Of a stretch of DNA of 64,000 nt, positions 50,565 through 58,228 are shown piece after piece. This stretch comes from Phyllobacterium calauticae (GTDB lineage: Bacteria > Pseudomonadota > Alphaproteobacteria > Rhizobiales > Rhizobiaceae): NCBI RefSeq assembly GCF_019991125.1, contig NZ_JAGENB010000001.1, positions 992,001 through 1,056,000 on the forward strand, written 5' to 3'. A program made the position numbers and the translations under genes. The notes under the pieces were generated by a model. It worked only from the letters and a program-made list of their open reading frames with translations. It was not told the DNA's origin and searched no databases. The first letter of the stretch is position 1. Each line of letters opens with the position of its first letter.

Positions 50565-50608
50565 CGGCCTTGATACCATCCCCATTAGTGCTTGCTCATG
50601 ACGTTATT

Positions 50609-50620
50609 ATGTATATACAT
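50609..50620. promoter_or_regulatory. HutC-type operator
   Basis: ATGTATATACAT is a perfect 12-bp palindrome, embedded in a longer near-palindromic A+T-rich tract, in the intergenic space between divergent hutI and hutF. It resembles the TGTATATACA core recognised by HutC repressors of the GntR family. It sits 45 bases from the hutI start and 30 from the hutF start, able to repress both directions; urocanate is the known inducer. Confidence 0.85.
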
Positions 50621-50649
50621 ATTATGTCAATCCGGGGATGAGAGAAGAA

Positions 50650-52032
50650 ATGAGCGAAGCCAAAAAATCTGTTTTTGCGAGCACGGCCCTCACGGAAAAA
50701 GGCTGGGAACGCGACGTCCTCGTGCAGATCGGCGCGAGCGGGCAGATCGTGTCGGTGGACGCAAACAGCACTGCGCCCAGTGACAGTCATCGCACCGCTG
50801 TTCTTCTCCCGGCGCAGGCCAATCTGCACAGCCACACATTCCAGCGGGCCATGGCCGGCCTTTCCGAAGCGCGCAGCCCGGCGGGCCGCGACAGTTTCTG
50901 GACGTGGCGCGAGATCATGTACCGCTTCCTCGACATTCTCGACCCTGATGACATCGAAGCGATCGCCGCCTTCGCATTCGTCGAAATGCTCGAATCCGGC
51001 TATTCCAGCGTGGCCGAATTTCACTATGTCCATCACCAGCCGGGCGGCACTCCCTATGCCAGCCTCGGCGAATTGTCGGAGCGCATCGCCGCTGCCGCCA
51101 GTGCGAGCGGTATCGGCCTGACATTGCTGCCGGTTGCCTATGCGCAGGGCGGCGTCGACGGACGCGCGCTGGCGGGCGGGCAATTGCGTTTCGGCAATGA
51201 TGTCGAGCGCTTTTCCAAACTGGCGCAGGCCGCGCAAAAGGCCGCGCGGCAAACAGGTCCCGATGCGGGTTTCGGCGTCGCACCGCATTCGATCCGCGCC
51301 GTCAGCGAACGCGACCTTCTGGAGCTGGAGCGCCGGTTTGCCGCCATGCCCTTCCACATCCACATCGCCGAACAGCTGCCGGAGCTGGCAGAAGTCCAGG
51401 CAGCCTATGGCCAGCGCTCCATGAGCTGGCTGCTTGACCATCTGCCCGTCAATGAGCGCTGGTGCCTCATTCATTCGACGCACATGACACCGGAAGAAAC
51501 TTTGCGCGTTGCTGCCAGCGGCGCGGTGGTCGGCCTCTGCCCGCTGACCGAGGCAAGCCTCGGCGATGGCATTTTTGATGGCGTGCGCTACCTGGGTGCG
51601 GGCGGACGGTTCGGTACGGGATCGGATTCCAACATCCGCATTTCACCATCGGAAGAACTGCGGCAGCTCGAATACAGCCAGCGTTTGCGCGATGTCTCTC
51701 GGGTCACGCTTTCCGTCGACGGCAAATCCAACGGCCGTACGCTCTATGACACCGCGCTTGCGGGCGGAATGCAGGCCTTGGGCCGTAATGGCGGCAGTCT
51801 TGCCGTTGGACAATGGGCCGACATGGTTGCACTCGATGCCGATAATCCCGCGATCCTCGGCCTCCGGGGTGACCGGTTGCTTGACGGCTGGATTTTTGCA
51901 GGCGACAGACACGCGGTGACCGATGTGTGGTCGGCGGGCCGTCATGTGGTGCATGAGGGACGCCACCACGCGCGGGAACAAATCTTTGCAACCTACAAGA
52001 CGCGGCTTGCGTCGGTTCTGGAGCGGGTGTGA
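50650..52032 (+). CDS. hutF: Formimidoylglutamate deiminase
   Basis: A 460-residue amidohydrolase hydrolysing formiminoglutamate to formylglutamate and ammonia. Motifs are LLPAQANLHSHTFQRAMAGL (metal HxH), RDSFWTWREIMYRFLD, VAEFHYVHHQPGG, FHIHIAEQ and GSDSNIRISPSEELRQLEYSQRL. I prefer ATG 50650 (AGAGAAG just upstream) over ATG 50638. It is the first gene of the plus-strand hutFC operon. Confidence 0.96.
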   Translation: MSEAKKSVFASTALTEKGWERDVLVQIGASGQIVSVDANSTAPSDSHRTAVLLPAQANLHSHTFQRAMAGLSEARSPAGRDSFWTWREIMYRFLDILDPDDIEAIAAFAFVEMLESGYSSVAEFHYVHHQPGGTPYASLGELSERIAAAASASGIGLTLLPVAYAQGGVDGRALAGGQLRFGNDVERFSKLAQAAQKAARQTGPDAGFGVAPHSIRAVSERDLLELERRFAAMPFHIHIAEQLPELAEVQAAYGQRSMSWLLDHLPVNERWCLIHSTHMTPEETLRVAASGAVVGLCPLTEASLGDGIFDGVRYLGAGGRFGTGSDSNIRISPSEELRQLEYSQRLRDVSRVTLSVDGKSNGRTLYDTALAGGMQALGRNGGSLAVGQWADMVALDADNPAILGLRGDRLLDGWIFAGDRHAVTDVWSAGRHVVHEGRHHAREQIFATYKTRLASVLERV

Positions 52033-52730
52033 CGGCAACAGCGCGAAAATCCTTCCATGCCATCAAAGCGGAAATGGCCCGGCGCATCGCCGAGCGGGTC
52101 TGGGCACCCGGTGCACTGATTCCCGGAGAGGAAGTGCTGTCCATTGAATTCGGCTGCGCCCGCGCCACGGTCAACCGCGCCTTGCAGGAACTGGCGCGGG
52201 GCGGCGTCCTCGTGCGCAAGCGCAAGGCCGGAACCCGGGTAGCCCTGCACCCGATGCGGGAAGCGCGCTTTGTCATTCCCATCGTCAGGCAGGAAATCGA
52301 GACAAAGGGCGGCGCCTACCAGTTCAGGCTGCTTTCCAACCAGGTGGAAAAAGCACCGGGAGATGTTGCCCGCCGCATGGGCCTCGCCAAGGCCAAGGAC
52401 ATGCTGCACGTGCGCTGCCTGCACCTCTCCGACGGCAAGCCGTATCAATATGAGGATCGCTGGATCAATCTCGATGCTGTGCCTTCCATTCGCGGCGAGA
52501 CATTCGAGACCATCAGCCCGAACGAATGGCTGGTGACCCACTCACCGTTCTCGCAGGCCGAGATCGTCTTTCACGCCGGTGTGGCGAGCGCGCAGGAGGC
52601 TGATATTCTCGGTGTCAGCGAAAAGGACGCCGTGTTCATTGTGGAACGCGTCACCTTCGTGCCGCAGAAGCCGATCACATTCGTGCGGATGATCCACCCC
52701 GCCTCGCACCGCATGGTCACACAGCTCTAG
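52029..52730 (+). CDS. hutC: Histidine utilization repressor HutC (GntR family)
   Basis: A 233-residue GntR/HutC regulator. The N-terminal winged helix reads HAIKAEMARRIAERVWAPGA, IPGEEVLSIEFGCARATVNR and ALQELARGGVLVRKRKAGTR; the UTRA ligand domain follows with LHVRCLHLSDGKPYQYEDRW and PVTFVRMIH-like ITFVRMIHP. It should bind the palindrome upstream of hutF and be released by urocanate. Translation starts at GTG overlapping the hutF stop (GTGA). Confidence 0.96.
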   Translation: MTATARKSFHAIKAEMARRIAERVWAPGALIPGEEVLSIEFGCARATVNRALQELARGGVLVRKRKAGTRVALHPMREARFVIPIVRQEIETKGGAYQFRLLSNQVEKAPGDVARRMGLAKAKDMLHVRCLHLSDGKPYQYEDRWINLDAVPSIRGETFETISPNEWLVTHSPFSQAEIVFHAGVASAQEADILGVSEKDAVFIVERVTFVPQKPITFVRMIHPASHRMVTQL

Positions 52731-52981
52731 AAGACATTCGGCTTGATGACGCAAGGAATAGACCGTCGCGCGCCCTCGGGGTGCGATGATTTGTCAGCTT
52801 GCCAGAACAATTGTCTACTAAAAAACTCATAATTTCCTAGAATCATTCTAAGCTATTGATATTTTTCATGCTTTTCAAAAATTATCATTTGACTTTGGAA
52901 TAAGTCATTGCCTTTATGCACAAGCACACGAGTGCATACCTTTGATGTCTGGGCCTTGAACCCGTTCGATTGGAGGACCCT
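52731..52981. other. A+T-rich intergenic region with a palindromic promoter motif
   Basis: No long gene is seen. The stretch from 52800 is clearly A+T-richer than its surroundings and contains the near-palindrome TAGAAT-C-ATTCTA (52838-52850) followed by AGCTATTGATAT, likely the control region of the downstream small operon. A related block lies upstream of the sulfate transporter at 53950-53973, and TAAGCTATTGATAT recurs at 17491-17504. Confidence 0.5.
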
Positions 52982-53140
52982 ATGATAGGTCTTTTTCTGC
53001 CACGCCTGCGCGTGGTTTTCATGCTGCATGCGCAGCTTCCACGTCCCGCACCCGGCCTGAACCGGCTGACGCAGCCCGTTGCCCGCCCATGCCGCAACAA
53101 TGAACAGGATGGGAGTGGGCATGTATCCACGCGCATCTGA
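52982..53140 (+). CDS. Possible 52-residue leader peptide/micro-ORF
   Basis: An ATG five bases after a strong GGAGG opens a 52-codon frame that starts MIGLFLPRLRVVFML and ends overlapping the next gene's start by 20 bases. The excellent ribosome site and the overlap argue for translation; the composition (Arg/Pro-rich, no clear domain) and lack of a recognisable family argue for caution. It might serve as an upstream reading frame that couples translation to the Cys-rich protein. Confidence 0.35.
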   Translation: MIGLFLPRLRVVFMLHAQLPRPAPGLNRLTQPVARPCRNNEQDGSGHVSTRI

Positions 53141-53627
53141 AGCAGGGCAAGGGACAGGCTGCTATTTCGACCGGGCTCCGGAGAAGCTCGTGCTGGAAGG
53201 CTATCGCCGGTGGACTGCCGGTTTTGAAACCGGTTCGGTGATCGCCTGGGAAATGGCGTTTGGCCTGTACAGCGAAATTCTCGGCAGCCGTGCAGGCAAC
53301 CGCGCCCTGTCGGAACTCTCGTTCTTCATCCGCACCTTGCGCCACTGCGCCCTGTGCCCGCTGAAGACATTTCCATTCGGCTCGCACCATGTATGCAAGG
53401 AAGAATGTCTGACTTTGGGGCTGATCGCCGGACTTCAAAATTGCGACATGCTTGCGGCACGAACCTGCCTCAATGCCATGGCATGCCCCTCCCGCCAGGA
53501 AGAGGTTGAGAATGCAGCCATCGGTTTTGCCGAAACGCTCGCCGAGCTGGATCAGGTGCTTTTGCCGATCCCTAAATTTGCCATTGACGACATCATTTCC
53601 CGCCCGCTGCGGGCAAAATACCACTAG
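53121..53627 (+). CDS. Conserved-looking Cys-rich hypothetical protein upstream of sulfate transporter
   Basis: A 168-residue soluble protein of no family I can name. It reads YFDRAPEKLVLEGYRRWTAG, then WEMAFGLYSEILG, a Cys cluster RHCALCPLKTFPFGSHHVCK and EECLTLGLIAGLQNC, and an acidic helical C-terminus. The spacing C-x2-C, C-x3-C with histidines could bind zinc or an iron-sulfur cluster. The start at 53121 has GGAG five bases upstream. It precedes a 58-residue exported peptide by 17 bases and then the sulfate ABC genes, which suggests a link to sulfur metabolism. Confidence 0.7.
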   Translation: MYPRASEAGQGTGCYFDRAPEKLVLEGYRRWTAGFETGSVIAWEMAFGLYSEILGSRAGNRALSELSFFIRTLRHCALCPLKTFPFGSHHVCKEECLTLGLIAGLQNCDMLAARTCLNAMACPSRQEEVENAAIGFAETLAELDQVLLPIPKFAIDDIISRPLRAKYH

Positions 53628-53644
53628 GACGAAGGGGAAAACCA

Positions 53645-53821
53645 ATGATCATCAACGCACGCATGGAACGACGCCTTTCAATCGCCGCCACCGCATTGCT
53701 GACACTGGCGATCTTTGTCACGCCACTCAAGGTGCGCGCCTCGATCGAAGCCAGGATAGTGACCAGCACATACACCGAAGTTGCAGAGATCACGCCGGTT
53801 GACCTGCTGATCCGCAAATAA
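53645..53821 (+). CDS. 58-residue putative secreted peptide
   Basis: A short frame with a strong ribosome site (GAAGGGG eight bases upstream). The peptide starts with a basic segment (NARMERRLSIAA) and a hydrophobic core (TALLTLAIFVTPLKVRA) typical of a signal peptide, leaving about 30 mature residues (ARIVTSTYTEVAEITPVDLL). It follows the Cys-rich gene by 17 bases, so the two probably form one transcript. No known family. Too short for confident prediction, but the signal-peptide pattern and ribosome site both support it. Confidence 0.55.
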   Translation: MIINARMERRLSIAATALLTLAIFVTPLKVRASIEARIVTSTYTEVAEITPVDLLIRK

Positions 53822-53834
53822 GGGCCTCCAGCCC

Positions 53835-53857
53835 GGTACCGGCCGCAGGCCGGTACC
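53835..53857. terminator. Perfect 10-bp G+C-rich hairpin after the small operon
   Basis: GGTACCGGCC and GGCCGGTACC are perfect arms with a GCA loop, 14 bases after the micro-protein stop. It lacks a following U-run, so it may be an mRNA-stabilising or rho-assisted terminator stem that separates this operon from the sulfate genes. Confidence 0.5.
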
Positions 53858-53920
53858 ACTTCCTCGCCGCCGGGAAAGAATCCTGCTGCGGTCAAATTCC
53901 ACCACCGATCCGGAATAGAC

Positions 53921-53973
53921 TACCATTTCTGTAGACTATGGTATTCAGGTAGAATTTTCTAATTTATCGATAT
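53921..53973 (+). promoter_or_regulatory. Putative control region of the sulfate transporter operon
   Basis: TACCAT and ATGGTA form an inverted repeat over 53921-53943, TAGACTA occurs twice nearby, and at 53950-53973 a block TAGAATTTTCTAATTTAT then CGATAT closely resembles the block at 52838-52862 upstream of the Cys-rich gene. The region is A+T-rich and lies 75-127 bases before the binding-protein ATG. A shared sulfur-responsive regulator is a reasonable inference; the identity of that regulator is not evident. Confidence 0.45.
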
Positions 53974-54047
53974 AAAAGGAATTCTTTCCAACGCCCGCTC
54001 TGCGGGGCGCTCTGCTACGCTTTAGGTCACACTACACGGAGGCAGGC

Positions 54048-55079
54048 ATGAAACATTCCCGTATATCCCTATCGCTTGCGGCTGCTTTATTCGCCGCAAC
54101 AGTTTCCTTTCAATCGCTGTCTGCCGCCCATGCGGATACGACGCTGCTGAACGTCTCGTATGACCCGACCCGCGAGCTCTACAAGGACTATAACGCGGCT
54201 TTTGCGGCGAAATGGAAAGCGGATACCGGGGAAACGCTGACCATCCAGACATCGCATGGCGGGTCCGGCGCGCAGGCCCGTTCGGTGATTGACGGGCTCG
54301 ATGCCGATGTGGTGACGCTGGCGCTTGAAAGCGACATCTCCGCCATCGCCAAGGCAACGAAAAAGATCAATCCTGACTGGCGCACGAAATATCCGCACAA
54401 TTCCGCACCGTATACGTCAACCATCGTCTTCCTGGTGCGCAAGGGCAATCCGAAGGGCATCAAGGACTGGGGCGATCTCATCAAGGATGGGGTCGAAGTC
54501 ATCACGCCTAACCCCAAGACATCGGGTGGGGCACGCTGGAATTATCTTGCGGCCTGGGCCTGGGCCAATGGCCAATACGGTGGCGACGAAGCCAAGATCA
54601 AGGACTATATCGGCAATCTGTTCCAGCATGTCCCGGTCCTCGACTCGGGCGCACGCGGGTCGACCACGACCTTTGCCCAGCGTGAGCTTGGCGACGTGCT
54701 GCTCGCCTGGGAAAACGAAGCCTATCTTGCCTCCGATGAATTCGGCGCCGACAAATTCGACATTGTCGTGCCGCCGCAATCCATCCTTGCCGAGCCGCCC
54801 GTTGCCGTTGTCGACGGCAATGTCGATGCCAAGGGCACCCGCAAGGTGGCTGAAGCCTATCTCCAGTATCTCTACTCGGCAGAAGGCCAGACCATTGCAG
54901 CGAAGCACTTTTATCGCCCTTCCGAGCCCAAGCTGGTATCAGCGGATCTCCTGAAAAAACTGCCGGAGTTGAAACTGGTGACAATCGATGATCCAATCTT
55001 CGGCGGGTGGGCAAAAGCACAGCCCTATCACTTCGGAGATGGCGGAACGTTTGACCAGATTTACAAGCCGAAAAAGTAA
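54048..55079 (+). CDS. Sulfate ABC transporter substrate-binding protein
   Basis: A 343-residue periplasmic protein with a signal peptide ([20 protein letters not shown]). The mature part begins [22 protein letters not shown] and contains [20 protein letters not shown] and [19 protein letters not shown], the sulfate-binding regions of Sbp/CysP proteins. The sequence does not decide between Sbp (sulfate) and CysP (thiosulfate). GGAGG precedes the ATG. It is the first gene of the transporter operon, four bases before cysT. Confidence 0.95.
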   Translation: MKHSRISLSLAAALFAATVSFQSLSAAHADTTLLNVSYDPTRELYKDYNAAFAAKWKADTGETLTIQTSHGGSGAQARSVIDGLDADVVTLALESDISAIAKATKKINPDWRTKYPHNSAPYTSTIVFLVRKGNPKGIKDWGDLIKDGVEVITPNPKTSGGARWNYLAAWAWANGQYGGDEAKIKDYIGNLFQHVPVLDSGARGSTTTFAQRELGDVLLAWENEAYLASDEFGADKFDIVVPPQSILAEPPVAVVDGNVDAKGTRKVAEAYLQYLYSAEGQTIAAKHFYRPSEPKLVSADLLKKLPELKLVTIDDPIFGGWAKAQPYHFGDGGTFDQIYKPKK

Positions 55080-55083
55080 CAGC

Positions 55084-55944
55084 ATGATCTCCAACCTTGC
55101 CAAGGCAGGTTGGCGGTTTAAGAGGCCGAGTGTTATTCCAGGGTTCGGGATGACGCTCGGCTTCACTCTTGCCTACCTGACCCTCATCGTCCTTATTCCG
55201 CTGACTGGACTGGTCTGGCGCTCCGCCTCGCTGGGCTGGGGCGGCATGTGGCACGTCGCGACGGACGCGCGCACGCTGAACGCCTTGAAAATCAGCTTCG
55301 GCACATCGCTGATCGCCGCTCTGATCAATGTCGTGTTCGGCGTTATCGTTGCGTGGGTTCTGGTGCGCTACCGCTTTCCCGGCCGCCGGATCATCGATGC
55401 CATCGTCGATCTGCCCTTCGCCCTGCCCACCGCCGTTGCCGGTATTGCCCTGACAGCCCTCTATTCGAAGAATGGCTGGATCGGCCGCTGGCTCGATCCG
55501 CTGGGCATCAAGGTTGCCTTCACGCCTGTCGGTATCACCATCGCGCTGATCTTCATCGGATTGCCCTTTGTCGTGCGCACGGTGCAGCCGGTCATGGAAG
55601 AAATCCGCAAGGAAGTGGAGGAAGCGGCGGCCACCCTCGGCGCGACCCGCTTCCAGACCATCTCGCGCGTGCTGCTGCCCGGCCTGACCCCGGCAATCCT
55701 CACTGGCTTTGCCCTCGCCTTCGCCCGCGCGGTCGGCGAGTATGGTTCGGTGATCTTCATTGCCGGGAACCTTCCCTATATCTCGGAAATCGCACCGCTG
55801 CTGATCGTCATTCGCCTCGAAGAGTTCGACTATACCGGCGCAACGGCCATCGCCGCCATCATGCTTCTGATTTCGTTCACGATGCTCTTCGTCATCAATC
55901 TGATCCAGGCCTGGAGCCGCAGGAGGTATGGCTATGCGACATGA
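55084..55944 (+). CDS. cysT: Sulfate ABC transporter permease CysT
   Basis: A 286-residue permease with six predicted helices. It has PSVIPGFGMTLGFTLAYLTLI at the start, the FPGRRIIDAIVDLPFALPTAVAGIALT stretch, and the coupling loop EEAAATLGATRFQTISRVLLPGLTPAILTG. The start at 55084 sits directly after the binding-protein stop; a longer frame reads back into that gene. It overlaps cysW by 11 bases. Confidence 0.96.
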   Translation: MISNLAKAGWRFKRPSVIPGFGMTLGFTLAYLTLIVLIPLTGLVWRSASLGWGGMWHVATDARTLNALKISFGTSLIAALINVVFGVIVAWVLVRYRFPGRRIIDAIVDLPFALPTAVAGIALTALYSKNGWIGRWLDPLGIKVAFTPVGITIALIFIGLPFVVRTVQPVMEEIRKEVEEAAATLGATRFQTISRVLLPGLTPAILTGFALAFARAVGEYGSVIFIAGNLPYISEIAPLLIVIRLEEFDYTGATAIAAIMLLISFTMLFVINLIQAWSRRRYGYAT

Positions 55945-56818
55945 GTTGCCGCAACCGCCGGAAGCCGCATCCAATGTCTGGCATCCGGCAACCACCGAGA
56001 GCCGCACGGCGCGTTTCATCCTCGTCGGCGTGGCGCTGGTCTTTCTCGGCCTGTTCCTGCTTCTGCCCCTGATCGCGGTTTTCTTCGAGGCCTTCCGCAA
56101 GGGCCCCGCCGCCTACTTCGCAGCTTTCGCCGACCATGATGCGCTCGCCGCGATCCGCCTGACCCTTCTGGTGGCGGCCATTGCCGTTCCGCTCAATCTC
56201 GTCTTCGGGGTGGTGGCGGCCTGGACCATTGCCAAGTTCGAGTTCAAGGGAAAGGCATTCCTGACGACGCTGATCGACCTGCCGTTCTCGGTTTCCCCTG
56301 TAATATCGGGTCTCGTCTACGTGCTCTTGTTCAGCACGCACAGCGCACTCGGCCCTTGGCTCAAATCACAGGGAATCGAGATCCTGTTCGCCGTTCCCGG
56401 CATCGTGCTCGCGACGGTGTTCGTGACATTTCCCTTCGTTGCACGCGAACTCATCCCGTTGATGCAGGAGCAAGGCACGACCGACGAGGAAGCGGCGCTT
56501 TCCCTCGGGGCGAACGGCTGGCAGACCTTCTGGCATGTCACCCTCCCCAACATCAAATGGGGCTTGCTCTACGGCGTGCTTTTGTGCAACGCCCGGGCCA
56601 TGGGGGAGTTTGGCGCGGTATCCGTCGTTTCAGGCCATATTCGCGGCCTGACCAACACGATGCCGCTGCAGGTCGAAATTCTCTATAATGAATTCAATAC
56701 GGTCGCTGCTTTTGCGGTGGCTTCGCTTCTGGCGCTTCTGGCGCTGGTGACGCTCGTTCTCAAGACCCTGCTGGAGTTGAGATACGGTGCGGAACTGGCA
56801 GCCAATGGCGGACACTGA
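55934..56818 (+). CDS. cysW: Sulfate ABC transporter permease CysW
   Basis: A 294-residue permease pairing with Cys[44 protein letters not shown], and the coupling loop [30 protein letters not shown] with [15 protein letters not shown]. The start at 55934 has AGGAGGT six bases upstream, whereas the ATG two codons earlier abuts that sequence. It lies 11 bases before cysA. Confidence 0.96.
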   Translation: MRHELPQPPEAASNVWHPATTESRTARFILVGVALVFLGLFLLLPLIAVFFEAFRKGPAAYFAAFADHDALAAIRLTLLVAAIAVPLNLVFGVVAAWTIAKFEFKGKAFLTTLIDLPFSVSPVISGLVYVLLFSTHSALGPWLKSQGIEILFAVPGIVLATVFVTFPFVARELIPLMQEQGTTDEEAALSLGANGWQTFWHVTLPNIKWGLLYGVLLCNARAMGEFGAVSVVSGHIRGLTNTMPLQVEILYNEFNTVAAFAVASLLALLALVTLVLKTLLELRYGAELAANGGH

Positions 56819-56829
56819 GAGGAATAAAC

Positions 56830-57867
56830 ATGGACGTTCGCGTAAGTGGTGTGCGCAAGGAATTCGATCGCTTCCCGGCGTTGCACGACGTATCGCTCGA
56901 TATCAATTCGGGTGAACTGATTGCACTGCTCGGCCCCTCCGGTTCCGGCAAGACGACGCTTCTGCGCCTGATCGCCGGGCTGGAAACCCCGACCGAAGGC
57001 AAGGTGTTTTTCGGCGACGAGGATGCATCGCTCAAATCCGTGCAGGAGCGCAATGTCGGTTTCGTGTTCCAGCACTACGCCCTGTTCCGCCATATGACCG
57101 TGATCGATAATGTCGGCTTCGGGCTCAAGGTTCGCCCCTCCGCCAGCCGGCCGAGCAATGAGGAAATCCGCCGCCGTTCGTCCGAGCTGCTCGATTTCGT
57201 CCAGCTCGGCGGCCTGGAAAAGCGCTATCCGGCCCAGCTTTCCGGCGGCCAGCGCCAGCGCGTTGCCCTTGCCCGCGCCATGGCCATCGAACCGCGCGTG
57301 TTGCTGCTCGACGAACCGTTCGGCGCACTGGATGCGAAAGTGCGCAAGGAGCTGCGCCGCTGGCTGCGGGAAATTCACGACAAGACCATGCACACGACGG
57401 TTTTCGTGACCCATGACCAGGACGAAGCCCTGGAGCTCGCCGACCGCGTGGTGGTGATGAGCCAGGGCAAGATCGAGCAGATCGGAACGCCGGATCAGGT
57501 TTATGACACGCCCAATTCGCCGTTTGTCTATGGCTTCATCGGCGAATCAAGTTCGCTGACCGTGCGCATCGACAATGGCGAGGTATGGCTTGCGGACCGC
57601 ACACTCGGCCTGAAAAGCGATGCACCCGACGGCAACGCCACGCTTTATTTCCGTCCGCACGATGTCGAGCTGATCGACGGCTGCGGCGGCTGCATTGCCG
57701 GAACCGTCATTGCCAGCCGCCGTGTCGGTGCGACAAGGCGCGTGGAGCTCGAAATTGGCGGCGCGGCGGAACGCGTCGAGATTGAAATTCCGGCCGATCA
57801 TCCGGCCCGGGAAAAGAGCCGCATCGCCTTTCGGCCGAAGCATTGGCGGGTCTTTCCGCAGGCCTGA
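56830..57867 (+). CDS. cysA: Sulfate/thiosulfate ABC transporter ATPase CysA
   Basis: A 345-residue ATPase that powers sulfate import. It has Walker [42 protein letters not shown] (Q-loop), signature [15 protein letters not shown], Walker [18 protein letters not shown] and a His switch [12 protein letters not shown]-terminal TOBE-like domain begins around residue 235. Length and motifs are normal. A hairpin terminator follows. Confidence 0.97.
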   Translation: MDVRVSGVRKEFDRFPALHDVSLDINSGELIALLGPSGSGKTTLLRLIAGLETPTEGKVFFGDEDASLKSVQERNVGFVFQHYALFRHMTVIDNVGFGLKVRPSASRPSNEEIRRRSSELLDFVQLGGLEKRYPAQLSGGQRQRVALARAMAIEPRVLLLDEPFGALDAKVRKELRRWLREIHDKTMHTTVFVTHDQDEALELADRVVVMSQGKIEQIGTPDQVYDTPNSPFVYGFIGESSSLTVRIDNGEVWLADRTLGLKSDAPDGNATLYFRPHDVELIDGCGGCIAGTVIASRRVGATRRVELEIGGAAERVEIEIPADHPAREKSRIAFRPKHWRVFPQA

Positions 57868-57889
57868 CCCTTTCGGCCTTTGCCCCCGA

Positions 57890-57918
57890 AGCCGGAGTTC
57901 CATGAGCTCCGGCTTTTT
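57890..57918 (+). terminator. Rho-independent terminator after cysA
   Basis: AGCCGGAG pairs with CTCCGGCT around a nine-base loop, followed by TTTT. It lies 22 bases after the cysA stop and would end the sulfate operon transcript. Confidence 0.85.
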
Positions 57919-58228
57919 GCTGCCCGGCCGTCATATGCTTGTTCACCAGAACAGAAACAGTCTGTTCACAAAGCCCATGCCCGTTCGCAAACAGCTGCAA
58001 AGGAGTTTGCGCACTGTGCCTCTGTGCAGCCCGCTACGAATTGCTTAAGATAAACAAATGGCAATCTGACTCATTTTCATCAAAACTGATCGGCAAGGAT
58101 GAAAGTGGTGGTAGCTTAGTTGATCGTACCCGATTAGATCGTAAACTTCTCCATGGGTCGGTCGACCCGTTATTATCGTCTGTGTTGCAGCCCTGAAGAT
58201 TTTTTCTTCACAACCGAAACGAAGGCAA
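57919..58228. other. 310-base leader region of the cyclic glucan synthase gene
   Basis: No gene is seen. The stretch becomes A+T-richer toward the synthase start and contains an imperfect palindrome GGGTCGGTCGACCC (58155-58168), a short direct repeat of GATCGTA, and a GAAGA/TCTTC stem near the ribosome site. None is a recognised element. It must hold the promoter of the synthase gene, but I cannot place it with confidence. Confidence 0.4.

Noticed and set aside
54598-56100. Minus-strand frame of 500 codons opposite cysT and the sulfate-binding protein
   Set aside because: Spans several real plus-strand genes and lacks any domain; shadow frame.
58155-58168. Operator palindrome GGGTCGGTCGACCC before the glucan synthase
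   Set aside because: It is not a true palindrome over its whole length and has no matching site nearby, so a regulatory claim is not supported.
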